A stretch of DNA of 52,917 nt from Pezizomycotina sp. ARF18. Lineage: Eukaryota > Ascomycota. Location: contig AZLU01000266.1 in the NCBI GenBank assembly GCA_002224055.1, forward strand, positions 1 through 52,917, written 5' to 3'. The notes below the pieces were generated by a model. That model saw only the letters and a program-made list of their open reading frames with translations, had not been told where the DNA came from and ran no database searches. Below are positions 1 through 19,044 of this stretch, one piece after another (within the stretch, counting starts at the first letter, position 1; the number at the start of each line of letters is the position of its first letter). The position numbers and the translations under genes were made by a program.

Positions 1-1231
1 CCTCTTTCTGTGTTATATATATATATATATATTAAAATAAAGGATCAGAAGTAAATGGTAATATAAAACTTCCCTCGGAAATAACATTCCCATTATTTGT
101 ATTTATATATCTGGTTGCTCTCTCTCTATCTCTCTCTCTCTCTTCTTCTCTTCTCCCTTGTAGTAAACAAATATACCCCTGCTGGACTATCCATTCCCTT
201 TTAGCACTAGACGCCTAGGTAAGTAAAATAATTTAAGTATATATATCTAATTATCATTGCCTTCTTCCTTTTCTCCAATCTTTTTTCACCTTGTTCTTTC
301 AGTCTTTGCTCTGCCGCTCTCTTCCCTCTCGGCTCGGCTTTATTTAATTGGCTCTACGCGACGGTCACCTGGGTACTTGCTTGCTTTGCCAGTGTAAAAA
401 GGCAGGCAAAGCTCCCCCTGGCTCTAGCAAGGGTCTTTTGCTTTTTGTGTCCCCCTTCTAGATTCTTTTTCCTTGGGGGATGTCTTTGGTTTCGCCCTGA
501 AAAAATTCAGTTGGGAAAAAGACTTGGTTCTTACCAGGGAATTAAAAAAAGAAAACAGTGAGGCCCTTGTTTTTTTTCCTTTTTTTTTTTTTTTTTTTTT
601 TCTTTCGTCATTCTCTTTTGGCCGACAGTGCATTAATAGTGTAAGAGAGCAGGTACTAGTATGAGTGTGTGTGTGTGAAAGACATAGAAGTCTTTTTTGC
701 CCCATATATGTAACGGCTCTCAACCTTCTTTTTTTTTTCCCTCTCGCCTGAGCTCCCACTATAAAAATCTTGCTCATTTTCCAACTTTTTTTTTACTTTA
801 TTAATGCATTTTTGCTCTGGCGGCACTTTCTATTAAGATCATCCTTATAGTAGTAGTTTAAACATAATATCTCCCCGCCTTTCTTTGTCTAAGCCGCGGG
901 CCCCTCTTATTTTCTCTTCTCTTTCATCATCATCGAACACCTTGTTCCGTTCCCTCTCTCACATCTCTCCTAAGCGTATTTTCGATTTTAACCTTTTTCT
1001 TATTCGTCCAGAAGATCTTGGAGTTATAATTCGCCTTCGATCGAGTTGCCCGTCCCTGCACTCCCAAGATCGGCATTTCCCGTAAATACAGGTCTGAGCG
1101 TCCGGCCGAGAAACGAACGAAATAAAGAGGAGGAATCGGGTCCCTATATTCCATTTATATACAGAGGGAGAGAGAACGGCCTTTCGCCTCGCTGACACCG
1201 AAAGGAATTATTGCTTCACCTGATTGTATAC
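1..1231. other. Gene-free upstream region of the lipin gene
   Basis: No conserved coding sequence was found on either strand. The stretch opens with a TA microsatellite (about 14-32) and a CT-rich tract (about 119-160). It contains long T runs near 581-601 and pyrimidine-rich stretches such as fungal promoters and leaders often carry. It probably holds the promoter and 5' leader of the lipin gene that follows. No TATA box or specific operator can be asserted. Confidence 0.5.
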
Positions 1232-4088
1232 ATGGCAATACGTACGAGTCTCGCGGGGTCTGTTTCCAAAACCTATAATTCGATAAATCCGGCTACACTC
1301 AGCGGCGCAATTGATGTTATCGTCGTAGAGCAGGATAACGGTGAGAGAATTATTCCCCATCGAAGAGCGCTAAAGCACAAAATCTTTGGACTTTTTTTTT
1401 TTTTTTTTTGCCAATCAAAGTTTTCTTTACTCTGTTCTTTGCTGATGTATGATTTAAGGAGATCTGGCCTGCTCGCCATTCCATGTCCGCTTTGGAAATT
1501 TTCCCTATTGCGGCCCTACGAGAAGAAGGTAAGCCTCAGTACCGTTGGACAGCTGTAGCTGTGAAAGCGCTCCGTCTTCATACCCCGCTCGCTCAGAAAT
1601 TTAGTTTGTAGATGATTAGTTTGGAATCTCAACAAAAATATTTTTGGTGTTGTCTAGGTGATTTCGAGTGAATGGCGAGAAAACCGATTCCCAATGAAAC
1701 TTGGCGAGGGTGGAGAGGCGTTCTTCGTATTCGAAACTTCGAGCGACATCCCCCTGGTCTCCAAACATCGCCGCTTGTTTTCGCCTGCAGGCAGTCCCCG
1801 ACTATTTCACCGGTTTCCGACAAAGAGTCGCTACAGGAACCAGAGTTTCTAAATCTGGAGGAAGATTCCGCCAACAGAAGGCATTCTGGAATTGACATTA
1901 ATCGCAAAGCTCAATCTGACCTTGGCAATATTTCACCGCTGTCGCATCGCCAGACGAGAATGCAAAACGGCGCCCATTAAGCGGAGACTGGTCCAATTCC
2001 TTCTCGAACGCTCTGCGTCTGAAAATGTTTTGCCTAGCCCCAAGAGGCAGCTCGATGACTCTCCCGAAGGGTCACCGCGGCCTAAATCTCCTCCAGTAGA
2101 TACTGCGACAGCTGTGGAACGAGCCAAGAAGCTTTCAAACAAGCTCACGAGTAACAACATCCCTACCAAGCTTACCGAAAGTGAGATTTGATGCTAGACA
2201 TGACCGGATACAAAGTCGGAGAGGAGGAGAGCGTCCAGGCGGAGGAGATCGCACGCAAAATTTGACAGAAGAATTGAGAAGAACAGCGACCTTGCTAGCC
2301 TGATACGAGCGGACGAGAACGGTAACCTTGGATATATGCAAGCGAGGAGGCTAAGGAAGAAGCCGATAGAAAAGCCGGTACAACCTCAAATCTGTACCCA
2401 CCACCGATTGATGGAGACGTCGAAAGTGGATATTCGTCGGATGATGCCAAAAGCATCAAGTCTATGCAGCAGCTTTCAACACCTCCAAGCACGCCGCCGC
2501 TGAAAGACATCACCGCAACCGGTGCGACTGAAGCTACCGCGGGAGATCCGAACCGTAATTACGCCAAGACTCTGCGTCTTACCAGCAACCAGCTGAAGAG
2601 CTTGGACTTGAAGTATGGCCCGAACACAGTAGAGTTCAGCGTCACAGGGCAACCTGTAAGGCCGTAATGTATTTTTGGCGGTACGATGTGCCGATTGTCA
2701 TATCCGACATTGACGGAACTATCACAAAGAAGTGCTCAAGCCCGGCAACAACCATCTAAAGAGTTTGCAGCTTATGTACTTAATTCCTCCCTCGCTAGAT
2801 CGGACGCGTTAGGACACATGTTTACCATGATCGGTCGCGACTGGACGCATGTTGGCGTGGCGAAGCTATAATACCGAGATCGCTGCGAATGGCTATCACA
2901 TCCTCTACTGACAAGTAGATCCGTTGGACAGGCAGATTCCACCCGTAATTACTTGAAAGGGGTGGTGCAGGACAAGTACACTCTGCCCGAAGGTCCAGTA
3001 ATTATGTCGCCCGATCGAACACTCGCCGCCTTACGCAGGGAAGTGTACCTCAGAAAACTGAAGTCTTCAAGATGCAGTGCCTGCGAGATATTCTGAACTT
3101 ATTCGGTTCAAAACACAACCCATTCTACGCCGGTTCGGCAACCGGTTGACCGATGCCTCTGTCGTACAGATCCGTTAATATACCTTCTACGAGAATATAT
3201 ACCATTGATTCCAACGGGATGGTTATTTTAGACCTGCTCACACTGACCAACTACAAGTCGTCATACGTAAACATGCGCGACGACGTCGATCAATTCTTCC
3301 CGCCCGTATCAGCCTTAATACCGATGAGAGCTTCACCGATTTCAATTACTGGAGGACGACTGTTCCAATCGTTGATGACTTTAGCGACTCTGACGATGAA
3401 GGAAAGACCGAGATTATGAGGATGAAGACGAGGACGAGGACGAGGAAGGCTACGATGACGAAGGCGATGAGTACCTTGATGATGAGCAAGAGGGTCCGTA
3501 CGATGATGAGCTGGAATACGATGAAGAAAACGATAATCTGCACGAGTCGTTTATATCTGCAACCAGCGAAGGCGGCGAATCGATGGGCGAATATCGGCCC
3601 AACGGAAATGCTGGGGAGCCCGGACCTGAACTCCACGCCAACGAGAAAGGACGGTTAGTCGAAAGGCTCTTACAAGGTGACACTCTGAGTCTCGCTGCGG
3701 AGAAGCTCCGGATACGCGATGATTACGATGACGATTATGATGAGCCGACGAGGAGGATAACAATTCCGATGTCAAGGATGATATCGGCGAGGATGTATCC
3801 GGCGTAAAAGCGGCCGATCCTCGGGTCCTCGAGCACAAGAAGATGTGAAAAACTTCGAACAACCACTCCCAAAGACGATGCTAAATTCAAGCATATGGCG
3901 GAGGTTGCTGAGGGCGTCCTGGGTTATGGACCTGGTGGGCAGAAACAGCAACATGCGAAAATCACCGGTTCGAAGGCCTCGCTTAGGGAGCCTCTCTATT
4001 CTTATTCAAATGGAAAAATTCTGAAGGCGAACCGATGGTCGGGACGCTGGACAATGACCTGAAGCCTGCTCAAGCTGTCATTGTTTAA
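1232..4088 (+). CDS. PAH1: Phosphatidate phosphatase, lipin family (Pah1/Ned1)
   Basis: Mg2+-dependent phosphatidate phosphatase that converts phosphatidic acid to diacylglycerol at ER/nuclear and lipid-droplet membranes. The N-terminal lipin domain is clear: VSKTYNSINPATLSGAIDVIVVEQ, split here as VSKTYNSINPATLSG (from about 1262) then AIDVIVVEQ, followed by MKLGEGGEAFFVFET (about 1693-1737). The C-terminal HAD phosphatase domain begins with LRLTSNQLKSLDL and the catalytic DIDGTIT motif (about 2709-2730), then IGRDWTHVGVAKL, MSPDRTLAALRREVYLRK and LTLTNYKSSYVNM. A Glu/Asp-rich tail follows (about 3410-3800). Introns at 1341-1458 and 1529-1657 restore the family sequence exactly; another lies near 2731-2797. 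The start ATG at 1232 has an apparent extra G after it. Many one-base losses are visible, for example three in the first 40 bases after 1657. The stop at 4086-4088 is the best in-frame end and less certain than the domains. Confidence 0.9.
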
Positions 4089-4893
4089 TATATACCGCGA
4101 GATGTATCAAAGCTTTAACATGAAGTTGCACCAACACTAACATTTTCTTTCAGTTTGATGTTCCATTATTACTTCTATATATCTATACATATCCATTTCT
4201 CTTATATCAACTCTTTCAACATAATCACGCCCGTGTCTATCATATTTCTCAACGAATAGCGGCTCCTAAAGCATGCGTCTTTGAACGGATTCACCAAAAA
4301 AAGTTCATTTCACTGTTGCCTTACGATGCATAGTTTAAAGCTCTCATTAAACCTCCTTGTTGCTCTTTTTGTTCCTTATCCGGGACCTTTTTTTTTTTTT
4401 CTATTCCATTCTGACGGTGTTGGCTTGATTCTGCATTTCTACTTGAGCTTTTTTTTTTTTTTTTTTTTTTTTTCGTTTGGTCCTTTACCCTTTGCTTTCA
4501 GTTTTGTACTCTTTTCGTTGATGTTCCTGGATTATCATTCTCTTTCTTATAGCTTAGAGTTTCCATTTGCAAGATTGAAGGAGTCACCTGTTGTGTTCCG
4601 GTACAACGTATATAAATATCAGTGTATAGACAGTATATATAATGTAATATTATTATCAAATCGACCTGTGTCAAGACTGTATCGTGGTATAGGCAGCACC
4701 TAGTGACTATCATATCTTTAGGCATTATTGTCAACGATCACTAGACGCAAGACCTATCCAGGGAATTTCACTATAAGTACGATAGCTGGCCTAATATTTC
4801 CTCAAAATACCATATTTTACGACGTCCTCACCAGTACAACAGATATCGGCGATAGGAATAAAACTTTGGAAGAGGATTTGTCTCTAGGTATTT
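4089..4893. other. Convergent intergenic region, lipin / LYS1
   Basis: This is the shared 3' flank of two convergent genes. It contains a run of 25 T (4449-4473) and a shorter T run near 4387. A 140-residue ORF (4281-4703) is mostly the Phe/Leu translation of these T-rich tracts. No RNA gene or conserved coding sequence was recognised. Confidence 0.5.
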
Positions 4894-6589
<1,696 letters not shown>

Positions 6590-7210
6590 TTTTAGCTGTC
6601 TTCGCTAAAACTCGAGCTCTCAGAGGTTCTTCTTCAAGAAGGGTGAATGGGGAAGCTGAATCCGAAAAGGCTACTATATATGCGGGAAGGTTACGTGGGT
6701 TGGGGGGGGGGGCTCTCTTTTGGTGATGGTTGTTGTTTGTTGTTCGTTGGTAATTAGGAAAAAAGGAAGAAACTTTTTTTCAATGGCCTGAAGGCGGCGG
6801 TTTGTGTTATAAGGTTGGCGAGCAGCAGCGAACAAAGCAACAGAGCTGGCTAATGTCGGCATGAAAGTTTTTGTCTTATTTTCCCGTTGTCTTGGATGGG
6901 GGGGGGGGGGGGGGCAGCCAAGGTGCTCAAGGATTAGCGATATCGGAAGGAAAGGCGAGAAAAGAAAGAAAAAGAATGAGAACCATTAGGCACACAGAGT
7001 CATATATTCAAGAGGTCTTGAGGGATTTTAGTGGACATTCTTGGTGTCGAAATACCGAATTCTGTAGTTTTCAAAAGATCACTTGAGAGGAGTCATAATA
7101 ATGATTTAAATTGGAGCCATAATCAAAGACGAATTCACCTTAAACGCCACTTTAGGTTGTACAACAATAGCTAGTGAACTAACTGCATGAAATATTTCTG
7201 TTATTACGGT
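6590..7210. other. Intergenic, LYS1 promoter side / SWD1 3' side
   Basis: It lies upstream of LYS1 (transcribed leftwards) and downstream of SWD1 (also leftwards). No conserved ORF was seen. Two guanine runs stand out on the + strand, 11 G at 6702-6712 and 17 G at 6898-6914, in otherwise mixed sequence. Confidence 0.5.
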
Positions 7211-9240
7211 TTAGTCTGCATTTTTTTTCTTTCTTCCCCTTTTCCCAGCTACCGGGCTTCGCTTCCCACTGCTTGTGGCTGCAGTCGGGCCGACGACTTT
7301 GACATCATCGTCGCTGCTGCTCTCTTCTATGTCAAGCAGCACGGGCATGGTCCAACCGTCCCTTCAGCCTCGGCGTCATCTGCACTGGTCGGTTCTATCG
7401 TGACGACATCCACTTCCTCGTCTTCCAGATCCAGTCGCCTCTTTGTCTCTTGTCCCTGTCCTGTATGTCGAATTCGTCCTCGCGTTCAATGTACTCAACG
7501 TTTCTCTTCCAGCTCCTGGAAGTCGGGAGCCAAAGCAGACCACCGCTGGGGTTATTAGTCGCCCAGATGTATATTCTGCCAGTCTCAATACCGACCGCCG
7601 CAAGCATGGGTCGATTGGGGTGCCACTGTTTCGTGAAAAGCGCAAAAAAAAAAAATTTTTTTTTTATTTTTTTTTAGCAAAACACCTAGATCTTTTATAT
7701 ATATCATATGTGAAATGAGCTAAAACCAGAGCTTTGTAGTGAAACCTTACATCGAGAACACCAAGCTCCTCCTTTGGTCCCTCAAGAATCTTCACGAGCG
7801 ACCCTTTGGTCCGTTCCCAGATATAAATGTCATGATTCTTGTATGTCGATGCCGTGATGTATTCTCCAGTGTTGCTAAATCCGCAATGGTTCCAAAGCAG
7901 CCTGTTAACGACGTCTTGAAATTTGTGCTCGACCTCCAGCGTGATCTCTGAAAAAGGTACGTCGTTCCCCAGGTGCGGCACGTAGACGGTACGGAGAACG
8001 CGATCGCTGGAATTGACGAGCAGCTGCCTGCCCGACTTCGAGAGCCTTGCGAAAGTAATGACGCTGTTGGTGAGCCTTGTCGAGTGTATTGTTTCGCACG
8101 TATCCGCCCGGATAATGTTGACCCATCCCTTGTTAGTCGCCGCGAAGACGTAATTTCCAGAGTTATCCCAAAGCACGACGGAAGTCATCTGCTTCGCGTC
8201 CTGCGCCGCGCGCTTCTCATCTATTTCCCCTTCTTCAGCGTCGTCACGCTGCGGTCTGCGCGGGACGGACGAAAAGACGTGTTTCTCGGGCTTGTGTGAA
8301 GTCATGTCGACGATAAAAGGTTGATCTTCGTAGAGCGCCACGACGAATTTCAAGCTTGGTAAAGTCGACGGCGTTAGTCACAGGTCGTGCTTCGTATAAA
8401 AGGGATTGTGTCCCTACTTACTGGTCGTAAGGGTGTAGTTCGCCGATGTAAATTGGAGCTTCAAATCTAACCAGCCGCAACCTGGAGCCATCTTCCAGGT
8501 CCCATAGTATAGCTTTCCAATCTTGAGATGAAGACAACAGATACCTCCCGGAACGCGACCAGCTATGTTATCACCAAACACCCCCAAAAGAAAAGTGAGT
8601 AAAACTTCTCTCCAGTAGTTGAATGATTGTAGTCCGTACCTCAGTGACTGATCTGCCTGGTGTGTCCTGTAAGAATCCTCGCTAACCCTGCCGTCTCAAC
8701 ATCGAACAACACGACAGTTCCATCTGACTTGTCAAATTAGCGAATCGTTCACCCCACTATTTTAGGGGAAAAAAATACGGTCGCGAGGGTGTTGAGATGA
8801 GTGTCAGCGGCTTTACCCTTCCAGATGCCAACAGGTCGCCTTTCTTATTGAACGAAACAACCGTCGAGTGGCCATACTCTATCTGCTGATTCAGTAACTC
8901 TTCCCATCCTTTTTTTTCTCTTTCTTTCTTTTTGGATCGCTAAGCGGAAAAGAGCTACTCAAGGAATGTGTCTGGGCTTCCGGGTAACTAAATTCCAGTC
9001 AAAAAAAAAAAAAAAAAAAAACCATCAGAAGAATGAACCGGCATATATATATGTATCGTCCATAGGAAACTGTAAAAGCTTACTCCTGAGAGAGCGAAAA
9101 AGGGTCGGCAAGAGACAGATTCATTATTGGAATAGAAAGGTCCAATGTTGATTTTTTTCTTTTGATTAAAATCGTGACCCGTCTTCAAGCAGTTTATAAA
9201 CCTGTATCTTTGTGGGGTCAATCAAATCAGTAGTGATCAT
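7211..9240 (-). CDS. SWD1: Set1/COMPASS complex WD40 subunit Swd1 (RbBP5)
   Basis: WD40 beta-propeller subunit of the Set1 (COMPASS) histone H3K4 methyltransferase, in the nucleus. The small first exon (9202-9240) reads MITTDLIDPTKIQ. The next reads EELLNQQIEYGHS, STVVSFNKKGDLLASGR (about 8813-8905). Then come SWSRSGRYLLSSSQDWKAILW (split: SGRYLLSSSQDWKAILW) and FEAPIYIGELHPYD (about 8440-8580), and a long exon (about 7740-8353) with MKFVVALYEDQPF, SVVLWDNSGNYVFAATNKG, YITASTYKNHDIYIWE and RTKGSLVKILEGPKEELG, which is diagnostic of RbBP5/Swd1. The last exon has IETGRIYIWAT and NVEYIEREDEFDI, then an acidic DEEVDVV stretch and a basic tail ending before the stop at 7211-7213. Frame breaks are visible near 7400 and 7520. 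An intron with A/T runs lies at about 7645-7735. Confidence 0.85.
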
Positions 9241-9250
9241 TGCACCTTTG

Positions 9251-9285
9251 CTATGCTATGCTATGCTATGCTATGCTATGCTATG
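9251..9285. repeat. Pentanucleotide tandem repeat (CTATG)7
   Basis: Seven perfect copies of CTATG (CATAG on the SWD1 sense strand). They end about 10 bases upstream of the inferred SWD1 start codon at 9240, so they would lie in the 5' leader or core promoter. Confidence 0.95.
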
Positions 9286-10313
9286 CTCATTGCGAAATGA
9301 TGCAATTGAGGCTGTTTGATGTACGGGAGCCGTTGTGGTGGTGGGTGCAGTTTGCCGTTGCTGGAAGGATGGGAGGAAATAGAATAAGCTTGAGTGCACG
9401 GGAGAGATAAAAGAAAGTATTTTTATAGCTGGGTGTGAGAGTATTAAAATAATAATAATACTAATATTCTTTGGAACGAACCAATTAGAAAGTTTTCAAG
9501 GTTGCAATAAGAATATTCTTTTTTTTTTTTTTTATTTTATATTTTTTTTTTGGTTACAAAAGAGTCTGCTTAGTCACCAGCCCGAAAAAAAAAAAAAGAA
9601 AAAAAAAGAAGGGAGAGAAGGAGCCCCCAATTAATTAATCCTCAAAGAGTCACAGGAATTCTTTTTTTCCGTATTTTTTTTTTCTTTTCTTTTCCCATCA
9701 AATCTCACTTCCCAACGTTCCCGACATCCAAAACATCGTCATCAATCACTATCGGTAGACGTTGACGACAGACAAGCACCATTCCTCAGTCTTCATCGTC
9801 GCCGATACTACGTGCATATATCTAGGGTTGATATCTTCTGATTAATTGTTTCCCTTTTATTTCTTTTTCAAAGTTTGATATCTTTTACAGTCCTGGGGCA
9901 AGAATAAAGGGGACAAGCCCCTAACGAAGGATCGCCTCCCTGGAGGAGTTCTAGAGACTGGCTCAATCTCCTATCGGCATCTCCTATCTCGCGCAAAACT
10001 GCATCAAGTGGGTGTCGACAAACATCAGAATATTCTCTACGACCTGGGAGGTTGACAGGGAAAGGTTGCGATACTAAACGGCTGGGAGGAAACGGTGACA
10101 CGAACTTGTAACGCCAAAAAAAAAAAAAACAAGGAGCTTGAATCTCTGTTTTTTTTTTTTCCCCGACCGTTGATTATAGGTCACTCAATATCAACGTCCA
10201 GAGAGCTTGTTACGTCCACATAAATTTTACAAAAACCTTTTCTTTCTCTTCGTTTGCCAACTCGTTCGCCGCTTCTTCCTTTTTCTCCAAGTAAACAACT
10301 GGGCTCTACAACC
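9286..10313. promoter_or_regulatory. Divergent intergenic region SWD1 / RPB1
   Basis: About 1 kb separates the leftward SWD1 start from the rightward RPB1 start, so both promoters must lie here. It contains T runs at about 9520-9550, purine-rich and pyrimidine-rich blocks (9583-9620, 9660-9695), and the stretch before the RPB1 ATG is pyrimidine-rich. No confident TATA box or CCAAT element was identified. A 77-residue reverse ORF at 9868-10101 has no recognisable features. Confidence 0.45.
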
Positions 10314-16073
<5,760 letters not shown>

Positions 16074-16808
16074 TTCCAACACAATATCATAGGCCTTGTC
16101 AATCCGACCCGTTGGTACAATCAGCAAACCGCAAGGGCTGTTACGGATTGGAATATTCCTGATTATAATATATCAGGCAATATCAAATCAAAACATATTA
16201 CTAAACTATTGACGTCTTTATTTTCACAGAGGAGAAAAGAGAAAAAAATTCATATATATAAGAAAAATAAACAAAAAACAAAGATATCAACAATATTAAA
16301 TACAGGGCTAAAAATAATTTTTCTATTCGCGAGCTTCGTGTTTTCGTTAGCACATAAGCTACCTTCCCGGTACAATCTGTTACTTCCTTTCTTCCCTTCT
16401 TTCTTTTTTCAATTATAGTTTGCCTTTTCTAAACTTGGGCTTCACATTGATGATAGTCTTCATGGTTCTTACAAAAAAAGATATATATGACCGTTCCGTC
16501 TAGTTTATGCATCAACGCCGTTTTCAATATCGCATTCCTGTTAGATTTGATGTCTTTCTTTAAAATTCTCTTCCTTTTCTCTATGCTATTATTAAACTTA
16601 ATAAACTTCAAGATTCCTCTTAACGCGCAATTAATAGTTGTAAAGCCTTCTCTTCAGCTCTCTTCTTTCTTTCCTCTTCGTTTGATCCAGCTGCATCCAC
16701 ATTCTGCATAGTACGTTTCCTCTCTAGCAAGTTCAGTCATTTTCCTTCACCTTTCATACAACCATGTATTCATTTCACTTGAAAAAAAATCTGCTTTTTT
16801 TATCATTC

Positions 16809-16846
<38 letters not shown>

Positions 16847-19044
16847 TTAAAAAAAGGCTGCGGGTATCCTTCTGCTCTCTCCTTTTTTCCTCTCTTGAAA
16901 ACATCAGAATGGTATACCACTCCCTCCCCTTATTGCCCCTTTCTTTTAACAAAGAAATAGGATGCTTTGGGTTGAGATAAATATAATATAGTTCTATACA
17001 AAAGTGCTTGTTCTGTTCTTTTTTTTTCACCTACGATAAATAACAGGCAAAATAATCTTTTCTCTCTTTTGTTCCGTTAACGATTGTACCAAAAAGAATT
17101 TGTTATATCAAATCCCTTGTTCTTTATTTCCTTTTGATATATTCAGATAGTTGTTTGATGACAATGATTGTACGTTAATTAGGAGCTAAACCACAGTAGC
17201 TAGTTGTTTAATATAAATATAAAAAAGACTGAAGCCACTGTTCACTTCACTACCTCCTTGTATGACCGGTCAGACCATTTATGAATGGAGCTTTTCTTTA
17301 TTCTAACTAGTTCTAAGGGAATCGTTTATAAGGGATAAAGGAAAGAGGAATTGCTTATACAAGTTGTAGGTTCAAGTTCTCTAACATGATAAATATATAT
17401 TGCTATTATCACGCACCCTAAGCCCTAAGTATTTCTACCTTTTACTTTATTTTTTAATTTATTTTAGTGATCCAAAGCAAAATCCTTGGCGCACTATAAA
17501 TATATCTATTTATTACTCACCTCAATTTCTTTTTACTTTCTTTCTCTTCCTTTTTCTTTTCTCTCCATGGACAGTCCACCCTACCACAGCTGCGTTTACA
17601 TGCTTAACACACGGAAAAGAAAGGATCCATACGGATCGCTCTCTCTATAGGGGTCTTTCTGCTTTGGATCCTAATTCTTCTCTTTTTTTTTTTACAGAAT
17701 GCATGTGAGAAATTCGGAGTATTCTTCGGGACTTTAGGGTTCGCGCCAGCTTTCATTTTTTTCTTTAGTCGAGCTGTTTCGCTATAAAGTTCGGTTTGAC
17801 ACATCGGGTAGCTTTCTGGCAGCTACTCCACCGTCATCCCTTCGGACCAGAACAGCCGGCGTTAGCTAGCGGCTCTTTTCCTATCGCTCCTATCGCCTGA
17901 GAGGGCCTGGCGTGACTTCTTTTTTTCACGTCTGCACGTCCGGCATCAGAAATCACGGGACGGGAGGGGTTCACAAAAGATCTATGGGATGTCAAAAGAC
18001 TACCAAAAGGGAACTTCCTCGAAGAGAGCCCCGCTCTCATGCTTGGAAGTTTACCGTCTTTTGATATTTCTTTATGATTTTTTCCTTCCCGGTTAGCGCT
18101 GCAGCTTTTACCCTTGGGAGACCGGTGCGAAGATTGTGTTCCTTCTTTTTCTATAAAAAGGGGACTCACTTTAGTGCAATACGCAGCATGCTTTGCGGTT
18201 TACAAGGATTCCGAATGCAGGGCCTTTCTCAATCGGGTCCGGGGAAAGCCAGGTTGGGGGACCCTTTTCGCCTCTTCGTGAGGGGGATTCCTGGGGAGGC
18301 ATTTTCTCCGCGGGTGTTTGAAGCCTTGGATTTCGGTCCTTTAGGGTTTTATTACCCCTCCGGGTTGTCTGCCCGTTATCCCGGTCCCTTGGTCTGGCTT
18401 TCTTCGGTCTGTTGGGAGCTGGGGTTTCTTCTTCGTTATCTTTTCAGCTGTCAAGTTTTTTTTGCTTGACGGCTGCCGTGAGGGATAATTCGATTCCGAT
18501 TATCGTGGTGGGGAGGACTGTTCATCACCTTTTTTTCTTCTTCCCGTAAGTAGACCATGCTTTGTTCTCTTCTCGAATACCTTTTTCACGAAGTTCAAAG
18601 GATACTGCTAATGTGGAGGCGTCCCTTATACACTAGGTTTCGCTTGGGAGGAGTGGGAGAGGCTGCGAATATTTTGTTATCGTTGGCCAACTGTAATCCT
18701 TGGAATGATTTTGTGGATAATTTTGTATATATCACTCAATGAACGGTTCACGTTTTATCATAGGATATGGTTACCAATACGAATGTTCAAGAAATCAACC
18801 ATGTAACTGATATATATTTGATCTTGATTCTTATACGAATGAAGCAAGTTATGACGCTAAGGCTTGAGAGTGAGTGGACGAGTGAAATGCTCCTGATTAA
18901 TAAATAAAAGAAAAACCTGCTAGTGAATGCTATCGAAATGCTATCATGCTGCTCGAACAACTACAAAATGGTAAAAACAAAGGAAAACAGCGAAAATCAA
19001 TGGTACAAGAAACAGACGGAAAATAGACCACAAAGATGGTACAT
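16074..19044. other. 3 kb region between RPB1 and the copper ATPase, no recognised gene
   Basis: Both flanking genes end here (convergent). The first 1.7 kb is AT-rich with many T runs, including 32 T at 16811-16842. From about 17780 to 18750 base composition becomes balanced and homopolymers are fewer. This part has open frames on both strands (131 residues at 18074-18469 on +, 111 residues at 17834-18169 on -, 61 residues at 18557-18742 on +). None shows a motif I recognise. The balanced block could be a lineage-specific gene or a non-coding transcript. Confidence 0.45.

Noticed and set aside
4281-4703. 140-residue forward ORF rich in Phe and Leu, apparently with membrane helices
   Set aside because: The hydrophobic runs are translations of poly-T tracts (TTT = Phe) in a convergent intergenic region.
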